Assembly (NCBI RefSeq): GCF_003751085.1
Contig: NZ_RJJY01000002.1
Location: forward strand, 1,798,001 to 1,862,000
Origin: Micromonospora sp. Llam0
GTDB taxonomy: Bacteria > Actinomycetota > Actinomycetes > Mycobacteriales > Micromonosporaceae
Length of the DNA: 64,000 nt
Reading direction: 5' to 3'
Shown: piece by piece, positions 19,601-27,197 of the stretch
Layout: each line of letters opens with the position of its first letter
How positions within the stretch are numbered: position 1 is the first letter of the stretch
Translations under genes and position numbers: made by a program
The notes under the pieces: model-generated
Databases searched by the model: none
Seen by the model: the letters and a program-made list of their open reading frames with translations, nothing else
What the model was told of the DNA's origin: nothing

Positions 19601-19983
19601 ACGGCACCGCGCCGCACCGGCAGTTCGTCGTCGAGTGGCGCGACATGATGATGGACGCCGATCCGTACCCGCGTGCCTCCTTCCAGGTCGTCCTGCACGA
19701 GACCGGCGAGATCGCGGTGGCCTGGGACGGGGTCGGCACCCTGACGATGGAGCAAGGGATCACCGGCGTGGTCGGCATCGAGAACGCCGACGGCACCGAC
19801 GCGGTGGTGTATTCGCAGTTCACCCCGGCACTCGCCGACGGCTGGGGAGTGCTGTTCACACCGCCGGACCACGCCGGTGCGACCGACGGCACGGCGATGG
19901 CCAACGCACATTTCACGCCAGCGCTGCCCAGCGGCCGGGGCGTGTTTCCAGCGAGCCGCAGGCTGAGGGGAAGTCGACGATGA
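13675..19983 (+). CDS. Giant secreted LamG-domain repeat protein, partner of RHS protein
   Basis: A 2102-residue secreted protein. ATG 13675 is chosen for its GGGAGGA site. An Arg-rich stretch and a hydrophobic helix (LLPGLLAIVMVAGLVAAVAP) form the export signal. Recognisable parts in order: a DNRLRE-like cell-surface domain (residues about 350-540), Ig/Fn3-like segments, two LamG-type concanavalin folds (about 755-970 and 1000-1205), two nearly identical ~118-residue beta modules (from about 1213 and 1401), two copies of a ~190-residue domain ending in FTPP (from about 1605 and 1880) split by a carboxypeptidase-regulatory-like beta sandwich, and a degenerate third copy at the C-terminus. Its stop overlaps the RHS start (ATGA). 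It is probably an adhesin or delivery partner of the RHS toxin. Confidence 0.85.
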   Translation: MALPYDLRNGNLGNDNLRTGPGPGRRTVRRRRTRLLPGLLAIVMVAGLVAAVAPESGSTVGHAGAGGAGPAGSWPAGVTVGVDGELTAPDVDTATAGARASGRRVAVAGLTDEHTRHFAKPDGVMTFEQHVVPQRVRRDSGWVPVDATLRRGGTRVVPEATVLRMSFSAGGSGPLVELTDGAARLALSWPDPLPEPVLRGDTATYPDVLPDVDLLVRAEPESFAQMLVVRNRRAATHPRLAEIGWQVTTDGLDLRTRDGGVVEVVDDAGRVVFTAPPSLMWDSPAAAPGAARAGTGPVADAPPGGPAADAPPGTVREMPVRLADGRLVVRPDQEMLRHPDTTFPVMIDPSFSKKAANWSPVNRADPNRSYPSGSGWPRDWVRVGATWGQPSMVFRSHLRFSISAMAGQDLVGNPSFIITLAHSASCNSTPVELWRTNTIGSSGNVTWNGMKSKWLHGGPLQTKSARANDAGGCGSLQPDASVEFSNSKIKSRLQSAMDTSNSTFTFGLRAPNESDQYQWKRFKPGTAKLTADYNLKPKAPTSLAITGDCYPGACSSPAMVRNRRPTLRAKVTDPNKDTMRVRFEVRNSAKSSVVASTEQVTNVKSGSSPTWRTPTLPQESTFHFRVRAKDHVGWGPWSGYYKFTVDTKAPNTPVVAGDPYQHKDSGTWNGGVGQPGSFTFDPNGSDDVVSYQWRTNGGSVSTVHVSAGAGHARDIVPQRDLEQLLEVRSVDHAGNTSGWRPYPFYVRPQPVDVAYWKFDDGSGGTATTATGDPAYAGVLHGGAQWEDSQLGLTDPAASGTAVSFDGVDDYVEMPRVLATNHAAGFSVSAWVRPDRLDVYHSVVGQGGEHTYAYRIYYKPETDQWCFRMPHADSTTAGNSAVCAARPPQVGVWTHLVAVYDRPAGKIRLHVNGGPDMIDPEFGQGSTDEADAPTLLASSGRFTVGRRTPDHSEWFAGRIDEVRAYQRALTASDVAQMYASCRFGTCPDVAPVTEPVLVGAWDLDEGTGSSAADSSGLNSHATLSGGVSWTPDGYGGTTAATFDGSTGELHTEGPVLLTDQSFTVSAWARLADGDGWHAVLGQDGELMSAFRLEYALSTGAWCFRMRHGDAIGAASTMACGPAPEVGRWTHLAGVYDAAALQIRLYVDGQLAATAQYNNPPWRADGAMTVGRIVHTKSDGISTDHFAGEIDLVRAYQGAMTGAQVADLYADQFDQTPTVVIDSPAAGVRWSAGEEITFTGGATDDQGTLPADALNWQLRLVDCTVAPCQSEVLDDWSQTATGTFVTPDVAYPAHLELELTADRGTGFPATETIQLHPATVDLTFQTEPAGLTLSVGPHTGVAPFEQRVIRGSRVEMHAPTDQSSDGTSYVFGSWSDGGDSTHEITAPDTATGYTAHYLPQSEQTPTVVIDSPAAGVRWSAGEEIEFAGTASDDQGALPADALNWQLRLVDCTVAPCQSEVLDDWSQTATGTFVTPDVAYPAHLELELTADRGTGFPATETIQLDPATVDLTFRTEPAGLSLVVGGESVVAPFTRTVIQGTGVEVRAPETQESGGTRHDFLNWADDADPDRTITAPPTAASYTARYAPAGATCGQDAFGHTCGSGQRVFAPTTDVLALSGDDETAQVDLPFPVWLYGQGYDTAWVDTNGALTFIEPEVSVHWVDPIPSPYHWGMANAAVYPFWYDWHVDGAASVRTGLTGAVPDRRFVIEWRQVTTPHDPSIRVSFQLVLHESGQISFAWDDIDPKVPVERGTGAVVGIENVDGTEALAYSQFSPSLASGQGVTFTPPDPGAVTGVVTDAAGAPLADTLVRLNPGGFTTATDDDGRYAFTAVPAGTHGVVASDLDGRCAGPGASAVVQVASGGSATADVVVAPEDGTDRPGCVEGPRSFLPAPDVVPLSGYYGNTELTLPFPVALYGETYETAWADIDGVLTFQEPVGEIDNVTPIPSPDGWATTNAAIYPFWAQWMAIQGATIRTGLHGTAPHRQFVVEWRDMMMDADPYPRASFQVVLHETGEIAVAWDGVGTLTMEQGITGVVGIENADGTDAVVYSQFTPALADGWGVLFTPPDHAGATDGTAMANAHFTPALPSGRGVFPASRRLRGSRR
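17311..17665 (+). repeat. Intragenic ~355-bp repeat, copy 1
   Basis: This segment of the LamG gene is almost identical to 17875-18229 (offset 564 bp). Long stretches, including the part encoding WQLRLVDCTVAPCQSEVLDD, match base for base or nearly so. It encodes one beta module beginning PTVVIDSPAAGVRWSAGEE. Confidence 0.85.
17875..18229 (+). repeat. Intragenic ~355-bp repeat, copy 2
   Basis: Second copy of the module at 17311-17665. The two diverge only at the ends and in a short segment after SAGEE (ITFTGGATDDQG in copy 1, IEFAGTASDDQG in copy 2). This implies recent duplication or continuing gene conversion. Confidence 0.85.
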
Positions 19984-22900
19984 CGACAACCTGGTGGACC
20001 CATGGTGGCCGGACCACACCAGGACAGGTACGCCGCAGCGGGTGGCGGGCTGTCGCCGGGCTGCTGGCGGCGGTGCTCGCGGTGACCCTGGCCGAGCAGC
20101 CGGTACTGGCCGCACCCGAGGCCGGCACCCCCGAGCCGGCGTGGTCACCGCCCGAGGTTGCCGGAGTGGAGGTCACCGACCTCGGTGCGGGTTCCGCACC
20201 GAACTTCGCGGCCGCCGACGCGGTGGTCACCGGGGAACGGTCGGTCGACTGGCCGGCACCGGCGAACGAGTGGGTGACGCTGCCCGCCGGCTCGGTCACG
20301 GCCGCCGGCCGGGCCGACGCGGCCGGCGCGCCCGCAGCCACCCAACGCGGTCGGGTAGCCGCCGGTGGCCTGCCGATCCGGGTCGGTGCCGCGCCGTCGG
20401 CCGCGAGCGCCGCAGACGCCGGGGACGGAGACGAGCTACGCCGGGCGGAGGCGGCGACCCCGGCCCGGGTACGGGTCTCGGTCGCCGACCGGGCGGCGAC
20501 CGAGCGGGCCGGCGTGCGGGGACTGCTGGTACGGGTGGCCCGCGACGACGGTCGGCGGGCCGCCGGCCGAGTCGCCGTCGAGGTCGACTATTCGGGTTTC
20601 CGACACGCCTACGGTGGCGACTGGTCGTCCCGGTTGCGGATCGCCATGCTGCCCGGCTGCCCGGAGCAGCCCGCCTCCGGCGCAGGCGCAGGCGCAGGCG
20701 CAGACGCGGGTGCTGGTGCTGGCACCGGCTGCGGCGTACCGGTGCCGTTGGCGACCGCGCGCGACCACCGGGCCGGCACCCTGGCGGCGGCGGTGCCGTT
20801 GCCCGCCGACGGTGCGGCGGTGACGCTGGCGGTGGCCGCCGACGAATCAGGCGACAACGGCGACTACTCCGCCACCAGTCTGAAGCCGGCCGCCACCTGG
20901 CAGGTGTCCGGCCAGACCGGCGGCTTCTCCTGGAACTATCCGCTGCGGATGGTGCCGGGGGTGGGCGGCCCGGAGCCGAACCTGAGCCTGGCGTACTCGT
21001 CGCAGGCGGTCGACGGGCTGACCGCCAACACCAACACCCAGGGGTCGTGGATCGGCGACGGCTGGGACCTGTGGCCCGGCTACATCGAACGCCAGTACCG
21101 TTCCTGCGCCGACGACACCGACCGGCAGGACGGGAACGAACCGAACAACAAGGACAAGAAGACCGGTGACCGCTGCTGGTTCAACCACAACGCCACGATG
21201 TCGCTCAACGGGCAGGCCACCGAGCTGGTCCACGACGGCGGCGGCCGCTACCGGGGGGTGACCGACGACGGCTCCCGGATCGAACGGTTGACCGACACCG
21301 GTCTCGGCAACGGCGACGACAACGGCGAGTACTGGAAGGTCACCACCACCGACGGCACCCAGTACTTCTTCGGGCGGCACCGACGCCCGGCGTACCCGTC
21401 GGACGGCGCGGCGACCAACTCGACGTGGACGTCGCGGGTCTACGGCAACCATCCCGGCGAGCCGTGCCACCGCTCCGGGGACTTCTCCGGATCCGGCTGC
21501 ACCCAGGCCTGGCGGTGGAACCTGGACTACGTCGTCGACCCGCACGGCAACACGATGACCCTGTTCTACAGCCGGGAGACCGGCGCGTACGGACGGGAGA
21601 GCGACCCGGACAAGCGGACCACCTACCACCGGGGCGGCTACCTGACCCGGATCGAGTACGGCACCCGCCGGGGCAGCGAACACACCGCGCCGGTGACCGC
21701 CCGGGTGCTGTTCGACGTCGCCGACCGGTGCAAGCCGAACGCCACCTGCACCACCGGGAACCCGTCGGCCTGGCCGGACACCCCGTGGGACCGGTACTGC
21801 AAGGCGGCACCGTGCACCGACCAGCTGGCACCGACGTTCTGGACCCAGAAACGGCTGGCCAAGATCCGCAGCCAGGTGTGGCGTGGCTCGTCGTTCGCCG
21901 ACGTCGAATCGTGGACCCTGCGTCATCAGTATCTCGACGCGGGTGCCACCGACGGCGAAGGCGTCCCGATGTGGCTGCGCGGCATCACCCGTACCGGCCA
22001 CGTCGGCACCGCCGGCGGCACCGCGGTCGCCGACCCGGAGGTGACCTTCGACCCGGGCGGGATGCCGCTGGCGAACCGGGTCGACGGCCCGTCCGACGGG
22101 CGGACCCAGCTGTACCGGTGGCGGGTGCGCAGCATCGTCACCGAGTCCGGCGCGCAGATCGGCGTCGGCTACTCCGGTCGGGACTGCACCCGCGGCAACC
22201 TGCCGACACCGCACACCAACGGCCGCCGGTGCATGCCCCAGTGGTACGCCCCGGAAGGCTTCGAGCCGACCCTCGACTGGTTCCACAAGTACGTGGTGAC
22301 CAGGGTCGACGTCTACGACAACACCGGTGCGTCGGCGCATCAGCAGACCAACTACGACTACCTGGACGACCCGGCCTGGCACTACGACGACTCCGAGCTG
22401 GTCGACCGCAAGAAGCGCACCTGGGGGCAGTGGCGCGGCTACTCCAAGGTCCGGGTCCGCAAGGGACTTGAGGGCCAGGGCGTCGAGTCGGCCACCAACT
22501 ACCTCTACCTGCGCGGCATGCACGGCGACCGGGCCGGCCCGTCCGGCGGCACGAAGAACGTACAGGTGACCGACTCGCAGGGTGAGTCGATCACCGACCA
22601 CGAGGCGCACGCCGGTTTCCTGCGGGAGGAGATCGTCCGCGACGGACCCGGCGGGTCGTGGGTGTCCGGGAAGATCCACGACCCGTGGCGGCACGGGCCG
22701 ACCGCCACGTCCGGGCCGTTGAAGGCGTGGCTGACCGACACCGGCACCACCCGGACCCGTACCGCCCTCGCCGGTGGCGGCACCCGGTGGACCCGGACGG
22801 TGACGACGTTCGACACCACGTACGGCATGCCGGTGCGCATAGACGACCTCGGCGACGAGGCCACCAGCGCCGACGACAAGTGCGTCCGGCACGAGTACGC

Positions 22901-25900
22901 CCGCAACACGTCGACCTGGCTGGTCGACAAGGTGTCCCGGACCGAGACCGTCGGCGTCCGCTGCTCCGTCAGCCCGAGCCGACCGGCCGACGTACTCAGC
23001 GACGAACGGACCTACTACGACAACCCGGACACCTTCGGTGCCACCCCGACCCGTGGACTGGCGGTCCGCAAGCAGGAGGTCGCCGACTGGAACGGCAGCA
23101 CGCCGGTCCGGGTGACCACCGAGCGGACCAGCTACGACGCCAACGGCCGGGCGGTCGAGGTCGCCGACGCGCTCGGCCGCACCACCAGCACCGCGTACAC
23201 GCCGGCCCGTAACGGACCGGTGACCAGCACCCGGGCCACCAACGAACTCGGTCACGTCGTCACCTCGACGATGGAACCGGCCTGGCACCTGCCGACCCGT
23301 ACCGTCGACGCCAACGGCCACCGCACCGAGCTGGCCTACGACGGGCTGGGCCGGTTGACCGAGGTGTGGCTGCCCGGCCGGGACCGGGCCACCCAGCGCG
23401 GCAACAGCCGGTTCGAGTACCTGGTCCGCAACACCGCACCCAGCGCGGTCACCACCCGCAAACTGCTGCCCACCGGCAACACGTACCAGACGTCGATCAC
23501 CTTGTTCGACGGGCTGCTGCGGCAACGGCAGACCCAGACCCAGGCACCGGGCGGCGGCCGGGTCGTCACAGACACCGTCTACGACTCGCGTGGGCTCAAG
23601 GAAGCCGAGTCCAAGGAGTACTACGACACCTTCAACAACCCGCCGAGCACCACCCTGGTCGGCGTCGGGCAGCCGCAGACCCCGGGCATCACCAGCTACG
23701 TGCACGACGGTGCGGAACGGGTCACCCACGAGATCTACCTGGTCCGGGGGGCGGAGGCGTGGCGCACCTCGTACCGGTACGGCGGCGACCGGGTGCACAC
23801 CACCCCGCCGGCGGGTGGCACCGCCACCACCACGATCACCGACGCCCGCGACCAGACGACCGCGCTGCGGCAGTACCACGGGCCGACACCTACCGGCAGC
23901 TACGACGAGACCCGGTACACCTACACCGAGCGGGGCGAGCGGGCCTCGGTGACCGACCCGGCCGGCAACACCTGGACCTACACGTACGACCAGCGGGGCC
24001 GGGAGACGCAGTCCACCGACCCGGACAAGGGCACCGCCGTCACCAGCTACGACGCGGCGGGCCAGGTCAGCACCGTCACCGACGCGCGCGGCGTGACCCT
24101 CGGCTACACCTACGACGCGCTGGGCCGGCGGACCAGCGTCCGCGAGGGCTCACCGACGGGAGCCGTACGCGCCGAATGGACCTTCGACACGTTGCCGAAC
24201 GGGATCGGCAAGCCGGCCCGGTCGATCCGCCACCACGGCGGCCTGCAGTACGTGTCCGAGGTGACCGGCTACGACAGCGCCGGCCGCCCGACCGGCACCC
24301 GGATCGTCGTGCCGGCCGGGGAGACCGGCCTCGACGGGGTGTACGAGACCACCACCGAGTACCGGGCGGACGGGTCGACGGCGGCCAGCACGCTGCCCGC
24401 GGTCGGCGACCTGCCGGCGGAGCGGATGACGTACGCCTACAACGACGTCGGCGCACCGTCGTGGGTGGTGTCGCCGCTGACCACGTACGTCAACACGGTC
24501 GACTACAACAAGCTGGGCGAGCTGGTCCAGCGGGTGCTCGGGCCGCACGGCCGGCGTACCGCCGTCACCTACCAGATCGACGAGGCGACCGGCCGGGTGG
24601 TCAACGCGGCGGCGGTGCCGGAACTGCGCCCGGAGATCATGGACCTGGCGTACGGCTACGACGACGTCGGCAACCTGACCCGCATCGCGGACAGCCCTGG
24701 ATCGGCCACCCCGAACGACACCCAGTGCTACCGCTACGACCACCTGCGCCGGCTCAGCGCGGCGTGGACCCCGGCCGCTGGCGGCCAGGACAACTGCGCC
24801 GCCGATCCGAGCGTGGCCGGGGTCGGCGGGCCGGCGACGTACTGGCATTCGTGGACGTACGACCGGACCGGCAACCGGCTCACCCAGACGGCGCACGCCG
24901 CCCGCAGCGACACCGTCACCACGTACACCCATCCACCGGCGGGCGGGGCGCGCCCGCACACGGTGACCGCCGCGACCACCGCCGGTCCGGACGGCACCAG
25001 CCTCGACACGTACGGCTACGACGCGGTCGGCAACCTCGACCGGCGAACGATCGGCGGCGACACCCAGACCCTGGACTGGGACCTGGAAGGCAACCTGCGG
25101 TCGGTGACGGACGGCGACGACGTCACCTCGTACGTCTACGATGCCGACGGCAACCGGCTGATCGCCCGCGACCCCGGCGGCGGCACCCTCTACCTGCCCG
25201 GCGGCGCAGAGCTGCGCTACGACGCCACATCCGGCACGCGGGCGGGAATCCGCTACTACTCGCACATCGACACCACCGTGGCGGTGCGGACCGGGCAGGG
25301 CCTGACCTGGCTGGTCACCGACCACCACAACACCGGCGAAGCGGCGGTACGCGACTCCGACCTGCAGGTGCAGCGCCGCCGCACGCTGCCGTTCGGCGGG
25401 ATGCGTGGCTCCGGCCCGGCCTGGTGGGCCGGGGACAAGGGGTTCGTCGGCGGCACCCTGGACCGCACCGGGCTGACCCACATCGGTGCCCGCGAGTACG
25501 ACCCGGCGTTGGGCCGGTTCATCTCCGTCGACCCGATCATCGACGTGGCCGACCCGCAGCAGATGCACGGGTACGCGTACGGCAACAACGCCCCACCGAC
25601 CGTCACCGACCCGGACGGCCTGTTCGGCTTCAAGAAGCTGATGGACGGTGCCCGCAGCGTCGGCAACGCCGTGAAGAGCACCGCAGAGACGGTAGGTGGT
25701 GCGGTGGCCCAGGGCGCTGCCGCTGCCGGCGGTGCGGTCGCCGACTTCGCCGTCGACACGTACAACCACATCAAGGAAGACCCGCTGAAGTTCGCCACCG
25801 AGGTGGCCGTCGGGGTGGCAGTAGGTGCCGTGGTAGCGGCTACCTGTGCAGCACCACCGGGTATCGGATGCGCTGTCGGCGTCGGAATCGTGGCCGGGGC

Positions 25901-26867
25901 AGCGGCGGCCGCCGCCGGCTACGGTGTCGACGTCGCCCAGGGCGATCGGGAATTCTCGCCAAGGGATCTGACGACGGAGATGGTGGTCGGGGGCGCTATC
26001 GGCGGACTGACCGGAGGGCTTGGCAGAGCGTTGACTCCGGCCTTGAAAAGTATCGGCGGGAGGCTTTCAACACCGTTCCGGAAAGCTTGCAATAGCTTTA
26101 TTCCGGGCACCGCCGTGGCAATGGCCGACGGCAAGCTAGAGTCCATCGAAAACGTACGAATCGGCGACCAGGTACTCGCCACGAACCCCAACACCGGCGA
26201 AACCACCGCCGAGGATGTGACAGCCACAATAACCAGCCACGGAACCAAGGTACTCGTCGATGTCATCGTGGCGGAGCACCGAGCAGACACTGCCAGTGGA
26301 ACGGTCACTGCCACCGATAATCACCCATTTTGGGCAGCCAACCGGGATTCATCCGGCCGCTGGGTAGAAGCAGCAGCTCTAAAACCCGGTGACATGCTGC
26401 TCGCCCCAGATGGCAGCAAGGTCCGAGTTCTCGCGATCGTCGCCTACGCCGCAACCGCAACCGTTCACAACCTGACCGTCGCGACCCAGCACACCTATTA
26501 TGTAGCGGCAGGCAATGTCAATCTACTCACCCACAACGATAATAGGCGCTGCCACCTCCACCCCGACGGGGACGGTGTTGATGATTTTGGACAACCTTGC
26601 TACTTCTGCAACAGCCGCACGCAGCAGCCAATTAGTTCAGGTGTACCACATTCAGTAGCAGAAGTCCGACCAGAATCGTCATTGAGAGCCGTCAGCGGAT
26701 TCACCTCGTCAATGCAAGGTGGAGATGACCTATTCACCCCTGGCTTGTGGCTCGCAATTGCGGCGGCACGATTTACTCAATGGGCAGCCACAAAAGCAGC
26801 TTCCGCCATCAGAAGATCTAATCGACCCAACAAGGGCGGTGGTGGCGGCTATAACTGGTTCCATTAG
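19980..26867 (+). CDS. RHS/YD-repeat polymorphic toxin with Hint domain and unknown C-terminal tip
   Basis: A 2295-residue exported protein. ATG 19980 overlaps the LamG stop, and a Sec signal (AVAGLLAAVLAVTLAEQPVLA) follows. After a Gly-Ala run (about residues 235-250) come an SpvB/RHS-like shell region (NYPLRMVPG, WIGDGWDLWPG), many YD repeats (about 1030-1760), and the RHS core box with EYDPALGRFISVDP near residue 1840. A glycine/alanine-rich hydrophobic segment leads to a Hint autoprocessing domain from Cys2037 (CNSFIPGTAVAMADG) to a terminal His-Asn (Asn2186), including TDNHPFW. The last 109 residues are the putative released toxin, which matches no family I know. The Hint-tip DNA is much less GC-rich than the rest. 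Confidence 0.92.
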   Translation: MTTTWWTHGGRTTPGQVRRSGWRAVAGLLAAVLAVTLAEQPVLAAPEAGTPEPAWSPPEVAGVEVTDLGAGSAPNFAAADAVVTGERSVDWPAPANEWVTLPAGSVTAAGRADAAGAPAATQRGRVAAGGLPIRVGAAPSAASAADAGDGDELRRAEAATPARVRVSVADRAATERAGVRGLLVRVARDDGRRAAGRVAVEVDYSGFRHAYGGDWSSRLRIAMLPGCPEQPASGAGAGAGADAGAGAGTGCGVPVPLATARDHRAGTLAAAVPLPADGAAVTLAVAADESGDNGDYSATSLKPAATWQVSGQTGGFSWNYPLRMVPGVGGPEPNLSLAYSSQAVDGLTANTNTQGSWIGDGWDLWPGYIERQYRSCADDTDRQDGNEPNNKDKKTGDRCWFNHNATMSLNGQATELVHDGGGRYRGVTDDGSRIERLTDTGLGNGDDNGEYWKVTTTDGTQYFFGRHRRPAYPSDGAATNSTWTSRVYGNHPGEPCHRSGDFSGSGCTQAWRWNLDYVVDPHGNTMTLFYSRETGAYGRESDPDKRTTYHRGGYLTRIEYGTRRGSEHTAPVTARVLFDVADRCKPNATCTTGNPSAWPDTPWDRYCKAAPCTDQLAPTFWTQKRLAKIRSQVWRGSSFADVESWTLRHQYLDAGATDGEGVPMWLRGITRTGHVGTAGGTAVADPEVTFDPGGMPLANRVDGPSDGRTQLYRWRVRSIVTESGAQIGVGYSGRDCTRGNLPTPHTNGRRCMPQWYAPEGFEPTLDWFHKYVVTRVDVYDNTGASAHQQTNYDYLDDPAWHYDDSELVDRKKRTWGQWRGYSKVRVRKGLEGQGVESATNYLYLRGMHGDRAGPSGGTKNVQVTDSQGESITDHEAHAGFLREEIVRDGPGGSWVSGKIHDPWRHGPTATSGPLKAWLTDTGTTRTRTALAGGGTRWTRTVTTFDTTYGMPVRIDDLGDEATSADDKCVRHEYARNTSTWLVDKVSRTETVGVRCSVSPSRPADVLSDERTYYDNPDTFGATPTRGLAVRKQEVADWNGSTPVRVTTERTSYDANGRAVEVADALGRTTSTAYTPARNGPVTSTRATNELGHVVTSTMEPAWHLPTRTVDANGHRTELAYDGLGRLTEVWLPGRDRATQRGNSRFEYLVRNTAPSAVTTRKLLPTGNTYQTSITLFDGLLRQRQTQTQAPGGGRVVTDTVYDSRGLKEAESKEYYDTFNNPPSTTLVGVGQPQTPGITSYVHDGAERVTHEIYLVRGAEAWRTSYRYGGDRVHTTPPAGGTATTTITDARDQTTALRQYHGPTPTGSYDETRYTYTERGERASVTDPAGNTWTYTYDQRGRETQSTDPDKGTAVTSYDAAGQVSTVTDARGVTLGYTYDALGRRTSVREGSPTGAVRAEWTFDTLPNGIGKPARSIRHHGGLQYVSEVTGYDSAGRPTGTRIVVPAGETGLDGVYETTTEYRADGSTAASTLPAVGDLPAERMTYAYNDVGAPSWVVSPLTTYVNTVDYNKLGELVQRVLGPHGRRTAVTYQIDEATGRVVNAAAVPELRPEIMDLAYGYDDVGNLTRIADSPGSATPNDTQCYRYDHLRRLSAAWTPAAGGQDNCAADPSVAGVGGPATYWHSWTYDRTGNRLTQTAHAARSDTVTTYTHPPAGGARPHTVTAATTAGPDGTSLDTYGYDAVGNLDRRTIGGDTQTLDWDLEGNLRSVTDGDDVTSYVYDADGNRLIARDPGGGTLYLPGGAELRYDATSGTRAGIRYYSHIDTTVAVRTGQGLTWLVTDHHNTGEAAVRDSDLQVQRRRTLPFGGMRGSGPAWWAGDKGFVGGTLDRTGLTHIGAREYDPALGRFISVDPIIDVADPQQMHGYAYGNNAPPTVTDPDGLFGFKKLMDGARSVGNAVKSTAETVGGAVAQGAAAAGGAVADFAVDTYNHIKEDPLKFATEVAVGVAVGAVVAATCAAPPGIGCAVGVGIVAGAAAAAAGYGVDVAQGDREFSPRDLTTEMVVGGAIGGLTGGLGRALTPALKSIGGRLSTPFRKACNSFIPGTAVAMADGKLESIENVRIGDQVLATNPNTGETTAEDVTATITSHGTKVLVDVIVAEHRADTASGTVTATDNHPFWAANRDSSGRWVEAAALKPGDMLLAPDGSKVRVLAIVAYAATATVHNLTVATQHTYYVAAGNVNLLTHNDNRRCHLHPDGDGVDDFGQPCYFCNSRTQQPISSGVPHSVAEVRPESSLRAVSGFTSSMQGGDDLFTPGLWLAIAAARFTQWAATKAASAIRRSNRPNKGGGGGYNWFH

Positions 26868-26877
26868 CACTCAATCA

Positions 26878-26990
26878 TCAGCTCAGGCCGAAGCGTTCGG
26901 CCCCGATCACCAGCGCCCATGACGTCCACCAGTAGATGTTGGCCGGGGCGGAGTCGAAGGTGGCGGTCTCCATGAACTGGTGCACCAGGC
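26878..26990 (-). pseudogene. Remnant of ferric-reductase-like gene with internal deletion
   Basis: Bases 26878-26900 match 29924-29946 with one mismatch. Bases 26903-26990 match 30651-30738 with about five mismatches. Both targets lie in the intact minus-strand flavocytochrome gene (29924-31306). The remnant therefore joins the gene's last codons (ERFGL) directly to its last transmembrane segment (VHQFMETATFDSAPANIYWW) after loss of about 0.7 kb. It begins 11 nt after the RHS stop and cannot be functional. Confidence 0.85.
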
Positions 26991-27116
26991 GAAGGTGGCC
27001 TGCCCGGTAAGGGTCTGGACGGCCTGGTCGCCAAGGGCGAGCGCCTTGTCCAGCTCGGATTGGTCCTGCCGGACGTAGGTGGTGGCGAGCAGGAAACATA
27101 CGTCGATCTCCAGAGC
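26991..27116 (-). pseudogene. Remnant of a TPR-type regulator gene
   Basis: On the minus strand one frame reads 42 coding-like residues (ALEIDVCFLLATTYVRQDQS followed by ELDKALALGDQAVQTLTGQ). This resembles a tetratricopeptide helix pair from the C-terminal half of actinobacterial XRE/TPR regulators. It has no start, no proper end, and is fused directly to the ferric-reductase remnant. The assignment rests on pattern only. Confidence 0.5.
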
Positions 27117-27197
27117 GGGTACGGTCGGGGTAGCGCATGCCCGCCGGCCAGGTCAGCGGTCGGCGGCTGGCCCGCTGTCCAGGAGGTTGGCGACAGT

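Noticed and set aside
20847-23879. 1010-codon minus-strand ORF opposite the RHS gene
   Set aside because: Shadow frame; the YD-repeat protein on the plus strand accounts for the region.
23366-26095. 909-codon plus-strand ORF in another frame of the RHS gene
   Set aside because: Arg/Pro/His-rich frame-shifted reading of the RHS repeats, with no start signal or recognisable domain.
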